From Streptomyces sp. NBC_00078 (GTDB lineage Bacteria > Actinomycetota > Actinomycetes > Streptomycetales > Streptomycetaceae), in contig NZ_JAPELX010000001.1 in the NCBI RefSeq assembly GCF_026343335.1, positions 6,820,001 to 6,884,000 on the forward strand: a stretch of 64,000 nt of DNA, given 5' to 3'. The notes below the pieces were generated by a model. The model was not told the DNA's origin and searched no databases. It was given only the letters and a program-made list of their open reading frames with translations. Shown here in pieces: positions 61,440-64,000 of this stretch. Each line of letters starts with the position of its first letter. The first letter of the stretch is position 1. A program made the translations under genes and the position numbers.

Positions 61440-62255
61440 ATGAGCGCAGACACCAGCCCCGCCATCCAGCTCCGGGGCGCGAGCAAGATCTTCAGGACCC
61501 CGTCGGGGGGTCTGCACACGGCCGTGAGGGAGCTGGACCTCACGGTCGGGCGCGGCGAGTTCGTCGCGGTCGTCGGCCCTACGGGCTGCGGTAAGTCGAC
61601 CACGTTGACCCTGGTCAGCGGGTTGGAGGAACCCACCGAGGGTGAGGTCCTGGTCGCCGGTGAGCCGGTGAACGGCGTCGGCGACAAGGTCGGTTTCGTC
61701 TTTCAGCAGGACGCCACCTTCCCCTGGCGAACCGTCCTGTCCAACGTCATGGCCGGCCCGCGCTTCCGCGGCGTGCCCAAGGCGGAGGCAAAGCAGAAGG
61801 CGCGCGAATGGCTGGCCCGGGTCGGCCTCTCGGCCTTCGAGGACCGCTACCCGCACCAGCTGTCCGGCGGCCAGCGCAAGCGCGTCGCGCTCGCCGCGAC
61901 CTTCGTCAACGACCCCGAGATCCTGCTCATGGACGAGCCCTTCTCGGCGCTCGACGTGCAGACCAGGGCGCTGATGTCGGACGAGCTGCTGGAGCTCTGG
62001 GCCGGCACGGGCGCCTCCGTGGTGTTCGTCACGCACGACCTGGAGGAGTCGATCGCGCTGGCCGACAAGGTCGTCGTGATGACGGCCGGCCCCGCCACCG
62101 TCAAGCAGGTCTTCGACATCGACCTGCCGCGGCCGCGCAAGGTCGAGTCCGTGCGCCTGGAGGCGCGGTTCATCGAGATCTACCGCGAGATCTGGGAGTC
62201 CCTCGGCGAAGAGGTCCGGATCACCCGTGAGAGGGGTGCCGCCCGTGTCGCCTGA
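61440..62255 (+). CDS. ABC importer ATPase (nitrate/sulfonate/taurine family)
   Basis: The 271-aa protein is a complete ABC ATPase: VVGPTGCGKSTTLTLVSGLE at 45-64 (Walker A), VGFVFQQDATFPW (Q-loop), HQLSGGQRKRVALA (signature), ILLMDEPFSALDVQT (Walker B), and VVFVTHDLEES (switch His). The FQQD-x-FPW pattern is typical of the SsuB/TauB/NrtD group. It forms an operon with the permease (11-base overlap) and the binding lipoprotein. Substrate is not determined: sulfonates, nitrate, pyrimidine-like or aromatic compounds are all handled by relatives. Confidence 0.92.
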   Translation: MSADTSPAIQLRGASKIFRTPSGGLHTAVRELDLTVGRGEFVAVVGPTGCGKSTTLTLVSGLEEPTEGEVLVAGEPVNGVGDKVGFVFQQDATFPWRTVLSNVMAGPRFRGVPKAEAKQKAREWLARVGLSAFEDRYPHQLSGGQRKRVALAATFVNDPEILLMDEPFSALDVQTRALMSDELLELWAGTGASVVFVTHDLEESIALADKVVVMTAGPATVKQVFDIDLPRPRKVESVRLEARFIEIYREIWESLGEEVRITRERGAARVA

Positions 62256-63123
62256 CGTCCTGCCCGAGGCCCAGATCGCGCCGGCCGTGACCGAGCCCGG
62301 CAACAAGACGAACCGCGCACACTCACGCGCGCGGGCCGCCCGTAGACGCAAGATCGTCGTCAACGCCGCCCGGGTACTGCTGCTGGTCGCCGTCCTCGGT
62401 CTGTGGGAGGTGCTGGCCCGAACCAAGGTCATCGATCCGTTCAACTTCTCGATGCCCTCGAAGATCTGGGACCAGATCCACACCTGGGTGATGCACGGGA
62501 CGGCGATCGGGTCCCTCGGCGAGCAGATCTGGTACACGCTGTACGAGGCGCTGCTCGGCTGGGTCTTCGGTGTGATCGCCGGTGTCGTGTTCGGCATCAC
62601 ACTGGGGCGGATCACTTTCCTCGCCGATGTCCTTGGTCCATACATCAAGGTGCTCAACTCGATACCCAGGATCGTCCTCGCCCCGATCTTCATGATCTGG
62701 TTCGGCCTGGGCCCCGCCTCCAAGGTCGCGTCGGCTGTCGTCCTGGTCTTCTTCCCGGTTTTCTTCAACGCCTTCCAGGGCGCTCGCGAGGTCGACCGCA
62801 ACCTCGTCGCCAATGCCCGGATCCTCGGCGCGAGCGACCGCAGGGTGACGCTTCAGGTGGTCGTACCCTCCGCGACCTCGTGGATCTTCACCAGCCTCCA
62901 CGTCAGCTTCGGCTTCGCCCTCATCGGCGCCATCGTCGGTGAGTACATCGGCGCGACCAAGGGCGTCGGCCTGCTCATCTCGCAGTCGCAGGGAACCTTC
63001 AACACGGCCGGTGTGTACGCGGCGATGGTCATCCTCGCCGTCGTGGCACTCGCCGCCGAGGGACTGCTGACCTTCGCCGAGCGCCGCATCTTCCGGTGGA
63101 AACCGGCAGGTTCCGACAGCTGA
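62245..63123 (+). CDS. ABC importer permease (SsuC/TauC family)
   Basis: The 292-aa protein has about six membrane helices (VLLLVAVLGLWEVLA, GWVFGVIAGVVFGITLG, IVLAPIFMIWFGLGPASKVA, AMVILAVVALAAEGLLTF). It also has the EAA-type coupling loop (NLVANARILGASDRRVTLQV), as in SsuC/TauC transport proteins. GTG 62245 lies 9 bases after GAGAGGGG; GTG 62227 is the alternative. It overlaps the ATPase gene. Confidence 0.92.
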   Translation: MSPDVLPEAQIAPAVTEPGNKTNRAHSRARAARRRKIVVNAARVLLLVAVLGLWEVLARTKVIDPFNFSMPSKIWDQIHTWVMHGTAIGSLGEQIWYTLYEALLGWVFGVIAGVVFGITLGRITFLADVLGPYIKVLNSIPRIVLAPIFMIWFGLGPASKVASAVVLVFFPVFFNAFQGAREVDRNLVANARILGASDRRVTLQVVVPSATSWIFTSLHVSFGFALIGAIVGEYIGATKGVGLLISQSQGTFNTAGVYAAMVILAVVALAAEGLLTFAERRIFRWKPAGSDS

Positions 63124-63204
63124 GGCCGAGCCGCCTCTCTTCGCCTCTTTTCTCCCCGCTTCTCCGCTCCCCGCACCGCCCTCTCACAAGGACGTGAACC
63201 CGTC

Positions 63205-64000
63205 ATGCGCAAGCCCGTCAGATACACCACCCTGGCCGCCGCAGGCCTGCTCGCCCTCTCGTCCCTCACCGCCTGTGCCAACGACGCGGCCGGCACCGCA
63301 TCCAGTGGCTCCGGCAGCAAGGGGGACGGCAAGGGCACGAAGGTCAAGATCATGGTCGGCGGCCTGGACAAGGTGATCTACATGCCGGCGATGCTCACCC
63401 AGCGGCTCGGCTACTTCGACGCCGAGGGCCTCGACGTGGAGCTGCTGAGCGAGCCCGCCGGTGTCCAGGCCGAGACCGCGCTCGTCTCCGGGCAGGTCCA
63501 GGGGGCCGTCGGCTTCTACGACCACACGCTCGACCTGCAGACGAAGGGCAAGGCCATCGAGTCGGTCGTGCAGTTCTCGCAAGCGCCCGGCGAGGTGGAA
63601 ATCGTCTCCACCGAGGCGGCCGGCGACATCACGTCGCCCAAGGACTTCAAGGGCAAGAAGCTCGGCATCACCGGTCTCGGTTCGTCGACCGACTTCCTCA
63701 CCAAGTACCTCGCCGTCAAGAACGGGGTGAAGGTCAGCGACTTCACGCCGGTCGCCGTCGGAGCGGGACCGACCTTCATCTCGGCGCTCCAGAGGGGTGC
63801 CATCGACGGCGGTATGACGACCGACCCGACCGTCGCCACGATCCTGGACAAGAAGGCGGGCAAGGTCCTCCTCGACATGCGGACTCCGGAGGGGTCCCAG
63901 AAGGCGCTCGGCGGTCCGTACCCGTCGTCAAGCCTGTACATGCAGACGGACTGGGTCAACAGTCACCGGGACACCGTCCAGAAGTTGGCCAATGCATTCG
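63205..64000 (+). CDS. ABC importer substrate-binding lipoprotein (NMT1/SsuA-like), runs off the window
   Basis: ATG 63205 (AGGA upstream) opens a frame with a lipoprotein signal peptide (RYTTLAAAGLLALSSLTAC, lipid-anchored Cys24), a Ser/Gly-rich linker, and the start of a periplasmic-binding fold of the NMT1/THI5 type (LTQRLGYFDAEGLDVELLSE, VQGAVGFYDHTLDLQTKGKA, KLGITGLGSSTDFLTKYLA). It is open to the window end after 265 codons; family length is about 330. It delivers substrate to the permease/ATPase pair before it. Confidence 0.93.
   Translation, partial: MRKPVRYTTLAAAGLLALSSLTACANDAAGTASSGSGSKGDGKGTKVKIMVGGLDKVIYMPAMLTQRLGYFDAEGLDVELLSEPAGVQAETALVSGQVQGAVGFYDHTLDLQTKGKAIESVVQFSQAPGEVEIVSTEAAGDITSPKDFKGKKLGITGLGSSTDFLTKYLAVKNGVKVSDFTPVAVGAGPTFISALQRGAIDGGMTTDPTVATILDKKAGKVLLDMRTPEGSQKALGGPYPSSSLYMQTDWVNSHRDTVQKLANAF

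Overview
The window is high-GC chromosomal DNA from a Streptomyces. It carries the hrdB-whiH-parE housekeeping neighbourhood (RNase HII, RecQ, a DUF4192 protein, a glycogen-debranching-like protein, a NUDIX protein, an ABC transporter, WhiH, HrdB, trypsin, a DUF7455 protein, ParE) in the order I recall from S. coelicolor. GTG starts, strong G/C third-position bias and apparently leaderless genes fit this. I found no rRNA, tRNA or CRISPR.

Layout. 1-4.4 kb: an integrase-like C-terminus, a trypsin-like protease, TerD, a DUF4937-like protein, and a histidine phosphatase + ADP-ribosylglycohydrolase pair. 4.4-13.25 kb: a DHA2-type MFS transporter gene cut in two by an integrated element of about 7.3 kb (roughly 5844-13139). 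The element carries an XRE-type regulator, small genes, a large inverted repeat, a RepSA-type replication initiator and a large serine integrase. Its attachment site lies inside the 3' end of the integrase gene. A TetR gene with two palindromic operators remains beside the severed transporter start. 14.1-20.1 kb: rnhB, two unassigned conserved-looking genes, a decayed inverted recQ copy, and an intact recQ fused to a phosphoribosyltransferase-like domain.

20.1-40.9 kb: an accessory block lying between recQ and the DUF4192 gene, bordered by gene debris and IS remnants. It holds a phenazine gene cluster. phzB-C-D-E-(small ORF)-phzF-phzG are followed by a carboxylate-activating protein (EhpF-like), an acyl reductase (EhpG/LuxC-like) and a GMC oxidoreductase, all on the plus strand. 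A divergent arm holds an FAD monooxygenase, an unrecognised 369-aa protein, an aldo/keto reductase and a flavodoxin-fold reductase. A double Lrp/AsnC regulator closes the right side. From the enzymes I infer phenazine-1,6-dicarboxylate as the core, with one carboxyl taken to the aldehyde or alcohol level and probable ring hydroxylation.

40.9-64 kb: housekeeping and sporulation genes (whiH, hrdB, parE), a DUF1453 protein with a sensor kinase/response regulator pair, a DUF485 + solute:sodium symporter pair, a CitB/DctR-type response regulator without a kinase in view, and an ABC importer of the nitrate/sulfonate/taurine type whose substrate-binding lipoprotein runs off the end.
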